A DNA stretch of 64,000 bases from Oleomonas cavernae (GTDB lineage: Bacteria > Pseudomonadota > Alphaproteobacteria > Zavarziniales > Zavarziniaceae), in assembly GCF_003590945.1 (NCBI RefSeq), contig NZ_QYUK01000016.1:372001-436000 (forward strand), in the 5' to 3' direction. The translations under genes and the position numbers were made by a program. A model generated the notes under the pieces. It saw nothing but the letters and a program-made list of their open reading frames with translations. It had not been told where the DNA came from and did no database searches. Shown here piece by piece: positions 38,758-46,976 of the stretch (position 1 is its first letter; each line of letters begins with the position of its first letter).

Positions 38758-40428
38758 CTAAACTGCCGCCGCGTCCTCCAGGCGGTGGATGCCGATCGCC
38801 TCGTCCATGTCGCGCATGTGCACGACCTTGGCCTCGTGACGCGGGAGGCTGATGCCTGAGGCCTTGACCGTCGCCGCCGAGATCAGGCAGTCGGCGAGCA
38901 GTTCCTTGGTCGCGGCCTCCAGCCGGCTGGCGATGCTGACGGTATCGCCCATGGCGGTGACCAGCAGCCCGCGCGCCACGTCGCCGACCTCGGCGATCAC
39001 CGCCTGGCCGGTGTGGATGCCGATGCCGATGCGCAAGGGAAAGGGCAGCGCCGCGCCGAAGCGCTGGTTCATCCCGGTTGCGACCGCCAGCATCGCCCGG
39101 GCGGCGGCGATGGCATGGGCGGCCCCGGCGCCCGAGCGGTCCGAGAGGCCGAACACCGCCATCAGCCGGTCGGTCATGAAACTGTCGACCCGACCGCCGT
39201 GGGCCTCGGCCGCCTGGCTCATTTCCCGCAGGAAGGCGTTGATCAGCAGGGTGATGTCATAGGGCAGCAGCCGGCGGGTCAGGCCGTTGAAGGCGCGGAT
39301 GTCGACGAACAGCACCGTCACCTCGCGCTGGGCGCCCCAGCGATAGGCCTCGTCCAGGCTTTCCTGCTTGGCATTGCGCGGCGGGATCGGCAGCAGGATC
39401 TGGGTCGCGATGTCCTGCACCGGCCGCAACTGGCAGGCCAGGCGGACATTACCCGGCGCCGCGAGCTGGGTCAGCATGGCGCGTTCGACCGCCTCGGGCG
39501 GAGGCAGATGCTCGGCCCCGTCGGTCACGGCGATGCGGCAGGTCGAGCAGCGGCCGCGGCCGCCGCAGATGGCGGGGTGAGGGATGCCCTTGATGCGGCT
39601 GGCCTCCAGCACGGTGGTGCCCCGGGTGACGCGGACGTCACCGTGGCCGACATAGCGGATGGTGATGCGGCCCGAGCGCCGGCGCGCGATTTCGCGGCCG
39701 AACATGGTCAGGACAACCAACCCAACGATCGCGGCGAAAACCAGCCTCCCGTCGAAAACGATGCCATCGAGCGCCGCCTCGGTCGACGGGTTGGCGACGG
39801 TTGGCGCTATGCGGGCGAGGGCCTCGCGCGCCGAAGCGACGAAGCCGGCGATGGCAAGGGCCGGCACCAGCGCGGCAAAGGCGATCCAGGCCGCGCGCCA
39901 GCGGGGATAGAAAGCCCGGGTGCGCAGGACATGGGAGACGCCGATGCAGCCGTGGGTCCAGGTACACAGCAGCAGGATGATCTGGGCGATCGCATTGCCG
40001 CTCCAGATCTGCGGCAGCACCGCCGCGTAGGAGATGTCGCTGCCATAACCGACGGCGGCGAAGCGCGTGTTGACCGCGTGGCCGATCAGCAGGTAGGGCA
40101 CCGCCAGGCCCAGGACGATCTGCACCGCCTCGTCGAGCGGCATCAGGATGATGCGGCGGCGGGCCAGGCGCTTGAGCACCAGGGCCAGGTGGCAGGCAAA
40201 GGCGGCATAGAGCAGCACCGTCCCCGGCGGCGATTGCCAGACCGCGACCCGCCAGCCCTGCACCAGGGTCATCCACTGCAGGCCGGCGATGCCGATCGCG
40301 TGGTTGATCAGGTGGGTGGTGACGAAGGCAAACAGCACGAGGCCCGACCACAGCCGCAATTCCCGCTCCCAGGGCAGGGAGCGCTTGGGCTTTGCCACCG
40401 AATCCGGGGGCGCGTCGAGGTCAGACAT
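38758..40428 (-). CDS. Membrane class III nucleotidyl cyclase with haem-type TM domain and 2Fe-2S ferredoxin domain
   Basis: A 556-aa fusion. Residues about 25-245 hold six TM helices with spaced His (THLINHAIG, AFACHLALVL, LLIGHAVNTR, CTWTHGCIG), like the succinate-dehydrogenase/CyaC-type dihaem anchor known as a redox sensor in Sinorhizobium CyaC. Residues about 260-350 are a plant-type ferredoxin domain with Cys in AICGGRGRCSTCRI and VRLACQL. Residues about 370-550 are a class III cyclase domain (VTVLFVDIRAFNGLTR, RVDSFMTDRLMAVFG, TAMGDTVSIASRLEAATK). Both metal Asp are present. The purine-selecting Lys (usual VDKF/VIKF) is Ser, and the transition-state Asn (usual VNxASR) is Ser, so activity or substrate may be unusual. 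It lies 24 bp after a cyclic-nucleotide-binding gene. Confidence 0.88.
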   Translation of the reverse strand: MSDLDAPPDSVAKPKRSLPWERELRLWSGLVLFAFVTTHLINHAIGIAGLQWMTLVQGWRVAVWQSPPGTVLLYAAFACHLALVLKRLARRRIILMPLDEAVQIVLGLAVPYLLIGHAVNTRFAAVGYGSDISYAAVLPQIWSGNAIAQIILLLCTWTHGCIGVSHVLRTRAFYPRWRAAWIAFAALVPALAIAGFVASAREALARIAPTVANPSTEAALDGIVFDGRLVFAAIVGLVVLTMFGREIARRRSGRITIRYVGHGDVRVTRGTTVLEASRIKGIPHPAICGGRGRCSTCRIAVTDGAEHLPPPEAVERAMLTQLAAPGNVRLACQLRPVQDIATQILLPIPPRNAKQESLDEAYRWGAQREVTVLFVDIRAFNGLTRRLLPYDITLLINAFLREMSQAAEAHGGRVDSFMTDRLMAVFGLSDRSGAGAAHAIAAARAMLAVATGMNQRFGAALPFPLRIGIGIHTGQAVIAEVGDVARGLLVTAMGDTVSIASRLEAATKELLADCLISAATVKASGISLPRHEAKVVHMRDMDEAIGIHRLEDAAAV

Positions 40429-40452
40429 GGCGAGGCGGCGGGTGAAAGAGGT

Positions 40453-40881
40453 TCAACTGTTCGCCACCGTCCGCTGGAGCCGGTGCGCCAGTTCGCGCGC
40501 GACGGCCAGGGAAAATCGGGCATTGTCCTGCATCAGGCGGAAGAAGCTCTCCCGGCTGAGGCGCAGCAGCACCAGGTCGGTCAGCGCCAGCACCGAAACC
40601 GTCCGCGGGCTGTCGCACAGGATGCCGACCTCGCCCACCACGGCGCCGGCCCCCTCGCGCCCCAGCGAACGGTTGCCCTTCTCGTTCTCGATCAGAAACT
40701 CGACCTCGCCCGACAGCACCACGAAGACCGCGTCCGACGGATCGCCGCCGTGACAGAGAAACTCCCCCTGCTCGATGAAGACCTCCTCGCTCAGGCAGGC
40801 CATCAGCCGCATCGAGCCGGGCTCGGCGCCCTGAAAGATCGGGATTTGCTGCAAGGCCAAGATTTCGGATTCGAGCGCCAT
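40453..40881 (-). CDS. Cyclic-nucleotide-binding domain protein (Crp-type sensor without HTH)
   Basis: A 142-aa stand-alone cNMP-binding beta-roll. The phosphate-binding cassette reads GAVVGEVGILCDSPRTVSVLA, with the Gly-Glu pair and the Arg that contacts the cyclic phosphate. Earlier strands include FLCHGGDPSDAVFVVLSGEV. No DNA-binding, kinase or TM domain is attached, so it should act by protein contact. It sits between the ATPase-degenerate ABC gene and the cyclase gene with short gaps (68 and 24 bp), suggesting that it senses the nucleotide made by the cyclase and regulates a neighbouring membrane protein. That coupling is inference. Confidence 0.9.
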   Translation of the reverse strand: MALESEILALQQIPIFQGAEPGSMRLMACLSEEVFIEQGEFLCHGGDPSDAVFVVLSGEVEFLIENEKGNRSLGREGAGAVVGEVGILCDSPRTVSVLALTDLVLLRLSRESFFRLMQDNARFSLAVARELAHRLQRTVANS

Positions 40882-40949
40882 GGAATCCTCCGCCCCTCGC
40901 GGTCGTCATCACCTTGAATACAGGCTGTCGGCCCGCCCTGTCACTAGAC

Positions 40950-43556
40950 TCAGCCGGCGGCAGCGGCCGATTTGTGCTCGGCCGCGGCCCCGTTGGACAC
41001 CAGGCGGGCGTCCTTGAACTGGAACACGCTGTCGAAACCCTCGGCCATCTTGGCTTCGCTGGTGGTCACCACCAGGGTCTTGCCCGCCATGGCCTGGCGC
41101 ACGCCCGCCAGCAGCGCCTGCGCCTCGGCCGGGGCGAGATTGCCGATGGTGCCGTCCAGCACCAGGATATCGGGCCGCACGACGAGCGCCCGGGCGACGC
41201 CGAACTTGATCCGCGGCAAGGGTTGCAGCAGGCGGCCGCCCTTGCCGACCTCGACGTCCAGCCCCAGGCCGAAGACCGCGTCGTCCAGGCCGATCTCGCT
41301 GATCACGCCGGCGATGATCGGCGAAATCTTCTTCTGCGCGCCCATGACACCGCTGGCGACCCGGCCGAACAGCAAGTTGTCGATGACCGGCGCCTCGCGC
41401 ATGAAGGCATCGTAGTCGTAGAATTCGATGTCGTCGTTGTAGTCCTGCGGCAGGTGCTGTTTGAAGCTGGCCCGGGCGCGCAGCAGCCTGGTAGCGAATT
41501 CCGGGGTGATCAGGCCTAAGCGGTGGCGCGGCTCGACATAGTCGAAGGCCAGCGCGATCAGTTGGGTGCGGATCGCCGCGGAAACCCCCTGGCCGGGGCT
41601 GGCCTGGCCCAGGGCATCGATCACCGCGCGCAGATCGTCGAGCTGCGACGGCGCGATGAAGGAATAGCGTTCGAACACCGGGTGATCCGGCGGCAGGCCG
41701 CCGAAGGTCTCCAACGCCATTTCTGCGATCTGGCGGCCGAAGGAGATCAGCGGCTGGAGCAGCCCCTCGGCTTCCAGGATGGTCAGGGTATAGCTGTCCC
41801 TGGCCAGGCCGCCGGCGGACAGCTTTGGCCCGACGGGAATGCCGAACAGCAGGTTCTCGCTGATCGTCGCATGGGCGCCGTAGCGGTCGGCGTCGAAGCG
41901 TTCGACCACCTTGCCCAGGTTGGCGGCGATGATCCGTTCCTGCACCAGCCGGCGCGCGGCGACGAAACAGTCGGCGACGTCCGGCATCATCGCCGGCTTC
42001 AGCCGCTGATTGAGGCCCAGGCGGCGGACCTCCTCCAGGGCACCGACAGCCTTCACCGCCTCGCCCAGGCACTGGTTCACCTGGTCCGGCCCTTGGATGC
42101 CCAGGGCGCCGTAGTCCAGGTCGCCTGCTGGATCGCCCGACCGGCGGGCGGCAAACAGGAGGTTGTCGCGCAAGGTCCCGGGCTGAAGGTCGGGGCCTGC
42201 GCCGCAATAGATCAGATGCCGCGTGAACACCGGTTCGGAGAAATGGGCGAGATCGACATCGCCCACCAGGATCCGGCCCTCGTAGGCGGTGATCTGGCGC
42301 CCTAGCAGCTTACCCACGATGTCGCGGGCGCTGCCCGGGTTGCCCAGCAGGGCGGCATGGCCGGGCCGCGGCAAGGTCAGCGACAGCCGGTCGAGCTGGG
42401 CGCCGCTGCGGCCATCGCCGACGGTGACGGCCTGGAATTCGATCGGCGCCTCAGGCCCGGGAAAGGCCGGCGAGACGCCGCTGTCGAAGGGCGGCAGCAA
42501 CGACGACGGCGAGAACTGGCTGATCACCTGCTCGTATTTGATGGCGACATCCTGGCGCTGCTGATCCCAGTCGATCAGCTCCTTGATGGGCGGCGGCAGG
42601 TCGCGATAGGCGGCGATCACCGCCACCAGCTGGCCGATGTCCATCTCGCCGCGCAGGGCGAAATAGCCGCCGGCCGCGTAGAAGATGAAGGGCGTGACCT
42701 GGGAGAGCAGGTTGTTCAGGAACTTGACCGCGAACTTGCGCTTGAACAGCCGGGTGCGGATGCCGAACAAGGTGCCCAGCCGCTGGTCGATATCGGCATC
42801 GACATAGGCCGAGGCGCCGTAGGTGTGCACCGTCGGCGCGGATTCGACCACCTCGCCGATGCGCCCGGCCAGGCGCCGGGATTCGATCTGGCGCAGGCGC
42901 CCCAGGCGCAGCTGCTCGCGCCGCAGGATGGGAATCGCCACGGCCTGGACGGCGACGATGAGGAAGGTCGCCAGGCCCATCCAGACGCTTTGGAAGAAGA
43001 TGAAGATCAGTGCCGTCGCCGCCTGGGTGCCCAGGAACACCGGCTGGATGAAGGCATCGCCCACGAAGCCGCCGATCGGGTCGACCTCGTCCTTGATCAT
43101 GCTCGCGACCTCGGCCGGCTTCACCGCCGCGATATCCTCGGGCCGGAAGCGCAGCAGCAGGATGAACAGGTCGTGGCGCATGCGGCGCAGCATGGCCTCG
43201 CCCAGCACCCCCTTCTTGACATTGATGTAGTACTTGAAGGCACCGTTGATCAGGACCAGGACCAGGAACCAGCAACTGAGCACGATCAGGTAGGGCAGGC
43301 GCTCGAGAATCAAGCCGTCGCTGACGCTGAAGCTGCCGCCGCCCAGCAGGGCGGGCAGCTCGACATGCCAGTCGAACAGGACCGCGGTGACCTGACCGTC
43401 GGCGAAGGCATTTCCCTGGATCGCATTGTTGACGATCAGCTTGGGCACCTCGAGCGACACCCAGTAGAAGGGCAGCGACACGAGGATGACGGCCAGAAGC
43501 AGGATCTGCTGCGCTTTGCTGTGGTGCCACGCGTATCGAAACAGGCTTGGGTCCAA
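40950..43556 (-). CDS. ABC-exporter-like membrane protein with degenerate, enlarged nucleotide-binding domain
   Basis: An 868-aa protein. Residues 1 to about 330 form an ABC exporter TMD (VEVPKLIVNNAI-like opening, several TM helices, ESAPTVHTYGAS in the coupling region). The C-terminal part (about 370-868) aligns to an ABC ATPase domain but is twice as long. The Walker A position reads LLGNPGSARDIVGKL, lacking GxGKS/T. There is no LSGGQ (LPRIKFGVARAL instead). Walker B is ILVLDGT, with the catalytic Glu replaced by Gly, and the switch His position reads VVTTSE. ENLLFG-like motifs occur three times (about 464, 590, 735), suggesting internal duplication. ATP hydrolysis looks unlikely. It is in a run with a cNMP-binding protein and a cyclase. 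Confidence 0.85.
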   Translation of the reverse strand: MDPSLFRYAWHHSKAQQILLLAVILVSLPFYWVSLEVPKLIVNNAIQGNAFADGQVTAVLFDWHVELPALLGGGSFSVSDGLILERLPYLIVLSCWFLVLVLINGAFKYYINVKKGVLGEAMLRRMRHDLFILLLRFRPEDIAAVKPAEVASMIKDEVDPIGGFVGDAFIQPVFLGTQAATALIFIFFQSVWMGLATFLIVAVQAVAIPILRREQLRLGRLRQIESRRLAGRIGEVVESAPTVHTYGASAYVDADIDQRLGTLFGIRTRLFKRKFAVKFLNNLLSQVTPFIFYAAGGYFALRGEMDIGQLVAVIAAYRDLPPPIKELIDWDQQRQDVAIKYEQVISQFSPSSLLPPFDSGVSPAFPGPEAPIEFQAVTVGDGRSGAQLDRLSLTLPRPGHAALLGNPGSARDIVGKLLGRQITAYEGRILVGDVDLAHFSEPVFTRHLIYCGAGPDLQPGTLRDNLLFAARRSGDPAGDLDYGALGIQGPDQVNQCLGEAVKAVGALEEVRRLGLNQRLKPAMMPDVADCFVAARRLVQERIIAANLGKVVERFDADRYGAHATISENLLFGIPVGPKLSAGGLARDSYTLTILEAEGLLQPLISFGRQIAEMALETFGGLPPDHPVFERYSFIAPSQLDDLRAVIDALGQASPGQGVSAAIRTQLIALAFDYVEPRHRLGLITPEFATRLLRARASFKQHLPQDYNDDIEFYDYDAFMREAPVIDNLLFGRVASGVMGAQKKISPIIAGVISEIGLDDAVFGLGLDVEVGKGGRLLQPLPRIKFGVARALVVRPDILVLDGTIGNLAPAEAQALLAGVRQAMAGKTLVVTTSEAKMAEGFDSVFQFKDARLVSNGAAAEHKSAAAAG

Positions 43557-43644
43557 ATCGACTCTCCGGGGCGGCTGGGCCTGCGCCGCGCCGGCATGGT
43601 CGCCCGCCTCGCGCAGGGATACAACCGCGACGCGGTCAACCCAC

Positions 43645-44505
43645 CTATGGGGCCGGCCGGGCCATGACGAGGTAGCCGTAGCCCCAGTCGACCGGCACCA
43701 GGCCGCAAGCCAGGTCGTCCAGCCGGCCGAGCAGCGCCGAATGGGTGACCGCCGATTCCGGCAGCATGCTCTCGACCGTCAGGCGCTCGACCGTGAAGCC
43801 GGCCTCGCCCAGGTCGCGGCGGATCTCGTCGCGCCGGTACAGATGGTAATAGAGGGCGATGGCGCTGCCGCCGGTCTGGCGCTCGTAGCAGATGTCGCCC
43901 GGCTCCAGTTCGCCCCGGGCGATCAGGGGCGCGCAGGCGGCCTGCACGGCGCGAAACCGCCGGGCGGCGTTGGGCAGGCCCAGGACCAGCCGCCCGCCGG
44001 GCGCCAGGCTGGCGCGCAAGGCCGACAGCAGGGCGATCCGCGCGGCATGGCCGGCGATGTGGCCCAGCACGCCGAACCCCAGCAGGACAACGTTGAAGCC
44101 GCCCAGCGCCCCAACCTGCCGCCGGTAGGTCGCGTCGCCCGGATCGCAGACATGGACCCTGTCGGCCAGGCCCAGGCCCCGGGCGGCACCGGCCAGATGA
44201 TCGCGGGCCACGGCGCTGATATCGGCGGCCACCACTTCCGCCCCGCGATCCCGCGCCAAGGCAAAGCAGTAGCGCCCCTCGCCGGCGCCGTAGTCAAGCA
44301 ATCGCCCACCCGTCGGCAGGGTCTGGCGCAGCAGGCGCAGGGTGCGGCGATTGGGCATCGGGTAGCGGGACAGGTAGAGGCCCGAGGCAAAATAGGCGTC
44401 GTAGCTGCGGCCCATGTCGGGCAGCACGGGTGTCGCGCAAACACCCGCCGCCTCGGGGGGCGGCGCCACACCGGCAGGGGATCGACCGCTCGAAGAGATG
44501 GACAT
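43645..44505 (-). CDS. Class I SAM-dependent methyltransferase
   Basis: A 286-aa protein. After a Pro/Ala-rich N-terminus (about 1-30) comes YFASGLYLSRYPMPNRRT. The SAM motif reads LLDYGAGEGRYCFALARD (about 69-86), then VVAADISAVARDH, LLGFGVLGHIAGH and LAPGGRLVLGLPNA. The C-terminal YHLYRRDEIRRDLGEAGF is typical of small-molecule or lipid methyltransferases. It starts 10 bp after the stop of the NCS2 gene upstream, so it is likely in the same transcript. Substrate unknown. Confidence 0.88.
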   Translation of the reverse strand: MSISSSGRSPAGVAPPPEAAGVCATPVLPDMGRSYDAYFASGLYLSRYPMPNRRTLRLLRQTLPTGGRLLDYGAGEGRYCFALARDRGAEVVAADISAVARDHLAGAARGLGLADRVHVCDPGDATYRRQVGALGGFNVVLLGFGVLGHIAGHAARIALLSALRASLAPGGRLVLGLPNAARRFRAVQAACAPLIARGELEPGDICYERQTGGSAIALYYHLYRRDEIRRDLGEAGFTVERLTVESMLPESAVTHSALLGRLDDLACGLVPVDWGYGYLVMARPAP

Positions 44506-44515
44506 GGCGGCCCCC

Positions 44516-46228
44516 TCAATCCTTGAAGGTCAGGCGCAACTCGGCCTGGCGGCCCACCGTCCGGGTACGCACCGAATCGGCCAGGCGATTGATCAGGTAG
44601 CCGGCGAGGCGCTGGGGCGCCTGGTCGTCGTCGACCATTTCCTCGTGGCTGGGCGGGCGGCTGGCCAGCACCGGCAAGGTGCCGCGGTAGCGGATGATGA
44701 TCGCCAGGTTGTACTCGTCGAGCTGGGTTTCCAGCTCGATGGCCTCGCCGTCGGCGGCAATGAGGTCGCTTTCCTTCAGGAGCTCGAAGGCCTGCCAGGA
44801 AGCGAGTTCCGCCTTCTTCACCGCCTCGTGGCGGGCGCCCCAGATCCGCCCCTGCTGCTCGATGAAGGCGATCATGTCCTCGAAATGGGTTTGGGCGACC
44901 GGGAAGCTGTGCCGCGTCTTGCGGCGAATGCCCAGGCGGAACAAGGCCTGCAGCATCACGGCGACGGTCAGCGCCAGGGCGAATTGCGAGAAGGCGACGT
45001 AGTGGGCGCTGGGCAGCAGGCGGTTCAACTGCTCGTGAATATCGCCATAGGTGAGGCCGACCAGCAGGGCGACGCCGATGGCCAAGGTGCGGCGGTTGTC
45101 CAGCATGCGCGAGCCGATCATCTGGATCCCGCCGATGGTGGCGAAGGACGACAGGAACAGGAACAGGGCGCCCAGCACCTCGGGCGGCACGATCATCCAA
45201 GCGACGATGATCTTGGGGCAAAGGGCGAAGACGAACAGCAAGCCGGCCGTCCACACCGCCAAGTGCCGGCTGGTGCAACCGGACGCCAGCGCCAGGCTGG
45301 CAGCACCCCCGCTGGCAACCATGGGCATGGCATTGATCAGCGAGGCGAAGATCTGGGCGATGCCCTCGGCCCGCACGCCCCGGCCGACCGCGGCCAGGTC
45401 CGGCCGCTTGAAATCGGCGTCGTTGAAGCGCTGGGCCACGGTCTGCACCCCCATCGAGGTCAGCGACAGGGAAAAGCCGGTGATGATCGCCGGCACCAGG
45501 GCCTCCATCTCGAAGCGCCAGCCGAATTGCTGGAGCATCGGCACATGGAACAGCGCGGCACCGTCGAAGGCGGCGAGATCGGCCGGGGTCAGCAGCCCGG
45601 CGGCGATGCTGAGTCCCAGGCCGACACCAAGGCCGGTCACCGTGGCGAACAGCCGAAGCCGGCTCTTCACCCAGACATTGCAGACGATCATGACGGCAAG
45701 CGTCGCCGCGGCCACGCCGACCCTGTCGGGCGACGGCGCCGCAGCACCCGCTGACGAGAAGATCAGGTTGAGGCCGATGACGCCGAAGCCGGCCCCGATC
45801 AGCAGCATGGCCAGGCCCGCGACTTCGACCGTGAAGATGGCCTTCAGGCGCTGGATGACGAAGCTGAACACGATCATCGACAGGCCCGAGACCGCGAACA
45901 TGCCAAAGCCGCCGTCGAGGCCCGAGGTGGCGAGGCCGATCCCCAGGACGGGCAGCACCGAGGCGGTGCCCTGGACCGGCAGGAAGATGCCGGCGCCGAT
46001 GCCGAAGCGGCCCCAGGCCTGCAGCAGCAGGGCGACCGCCGAATAGATCAGGCAGGCCGCCGCCAGGTTCAGGAACGCCGCATGATCCATGCCGGCATTG
46101 CGTGCGAAGACCACCGGCACCGCCAGCAGGGCGCCCAGGAAGGCGACCTGCTGCAAGGCCAGCCCGAAGGCGAAGCGGGCCGGCGGAATATCCTCGAGCC
46201 AGTAGAGGAGCGTGTCGGGTCTGCGCAT
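44516..46228 (-). CDS. NCS2-family (uracil/xanthine) permease with GHKL-like C-terminal domain
   Basis: A 570-aa protein. Residues about 15-435 form 12-14 TM helices of NCS2/SulP-like fold (GAGIFLPVQGTASVLPVLG, SLTSMGVQTVAQRFNDADF). Residues about 440-570 are cytosolic. They resemble an RsbW-type GHKL ATPase domain in order, with HFEDMIAFIEQQGRIWGARH, EYNLAIIIRYRG and QRLAGYLINRLADSVRTRT before a last beta strand, but the ATP-binding Asn and DxG residues are not preserved. Normal NCS2 permeases end soon after the last TM. A paralogue with the same layout lies at 46973-48727. It may be a sensor rather than, or besides, a transporter. Confidence 0.85.
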   Translation of the reverse strand: MRRPDTLLYWLEDIPPARFAFGLALQQVAFLGALLAVPVVFARNAGMDHAAFLNLAAACLIYSAVALLLQAWGRFGIGAGIFLPVQGTASVLPVLGIGLATSGLDGGFGMFAVSGLSMIVFSFVIQRLKAIFTVEVAGLAMLLIGAGFGVIGLNLIFSSAGAAAPSPDRVGVAAATLAVMIVCNVWVKSRLRLFATVTGLGVGLGLSIAAGLLTPADLAAFDGAALFHVPMLQQFGWRFEMEALVPAIITGFSLSLTSMGVQTVAQRFNDADFKRPDLAAVGRGVRAEGIAQIFASLINAMPMVASGGAASLALASGCTSRHLAVWTAGLLFVFALCPKIIVAWMIVPPEVLGALFLFLSSFATIGGIQMIGSRMLDNRRTLAIGVALLVGLTYGDIHEQLNRLLPSAHYVAFSQFALALTVAVMLQALFRLGIRRKTRHSFPVAQTHFEDMIAFIEQQGRIWGARHEAVKKAELASWQAFELLKESDLIAADGEAIELETQLDEYNLAIIIRYRGTLPVLASRPPSHEEMVDDDQAPQRLAGYLINRLADSVRTRTVGRQAELRLTFKD

Positions 46229-46265
46229 CGGGTACTCGTTACAAAGGGGCTGTCAGATAACGCTG

Positions 46266-46976
46266 TCAGATAACGGGGAACAGGGTGGTTTCGCCCGGCG
46301 GGGTCTGCCACAGGTCGCCGGTATCGAGATCGAACCACCAGCCGTGCAGTTGCAGGGTGCCGGCCTCGACCCGCGCCTTCAGCCAGGGATAGGTCAGCAG
46401 GTTGGCGAGCGAGCCGGCGATCGCCGCCCGTTCGACCAGGAACGGATTTTCCTTGAGCTGGGCCAGGGCGATCTCCCGGCGCCCGCCCTCGCCGTTGTCG
46501 ACGTGGAGCTTGCAGGCATCCAGGGCGATTTCGACCCAGTCGCTGATGAAGTCGCGCGGCAGGCGCTGGCCGCCGGCGCTGCCGATCAGGGCCTTGATGC
46601 CGCCGCAGTGGGCGTGGCCCATGATCACGATGTGATCGACCTTGAGGTCGCGCACGGCATATTCGATCGCGGCACCCGTGCCGTGCAGGGAAGGGCCGGG
46701 CTGATAGGGCGGCACCAGGTTGGCGACGTTGCGCACGGTGAACAATTCGCCGGGGTCCGCGCCCGACAGGATGGCCGGATCGACCCGGCTGTCCGAGCAG
46801 GAGATCATCAAGGTCGCCGGGGCCTGGCCGTCCTCGACCAGGGACCGCATCAGGTGGTGATTGTCGCCGTAATGCCGGGCCTTGAAGGCGCGGATGCCCT
46901 CGGTCAGATGGCTGATGTCGCGGCAGGTGCAGCCGGCGGGTCGATCGACGCTCAAGATATGTCCCCCATGGCTCAA
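46266..46976 (-). CDS. can: Beta-class carbonic anhydrase
   Basis: Interconverts CO2 and bicarbonate. The 236-aa product has the zinc-binding and catalytic residues of beta enzymes: MISCSDSRVDP (Cys, Asp-Arg dyad) and MGHAHCGGIKAL (His, Cys). FTVRNVANLVPPY and AAIEYAVRDLKVDHIV complete the fold. It has an extra N-terminal part with GCTCRD. Its start overlaps the stop of the upstream NCS2 gene by 4 bp. A 13-bp tandem duplication (46249-46274) covers its stop codon. SulP/NCS2-carbonic anhydrase pairs usually point to bicarbonate transport or CO2 sensing. Confidence 0.94.
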   Translation of the reverse strand: MSHGGHILSVDRPAGCTCRDISHLTEGIRAFKARHYGDNHHLMRSLVEDGQAPATLMISCSDSRVDPAILSGADPGELFTVRNVANLVPPYQPGPSLHGTGAAIEYAVRDLKVDHIVIMGHAHCGGIKALIGSAGGQRLPRDFISDWVEIALDACKLHVDNGEGGRREIALAQLKENPFLVERAAIAGSLANLLTYPWLKARVEAGTLQLHGWWFDLDTGDLWQTPPGETTLFPVI

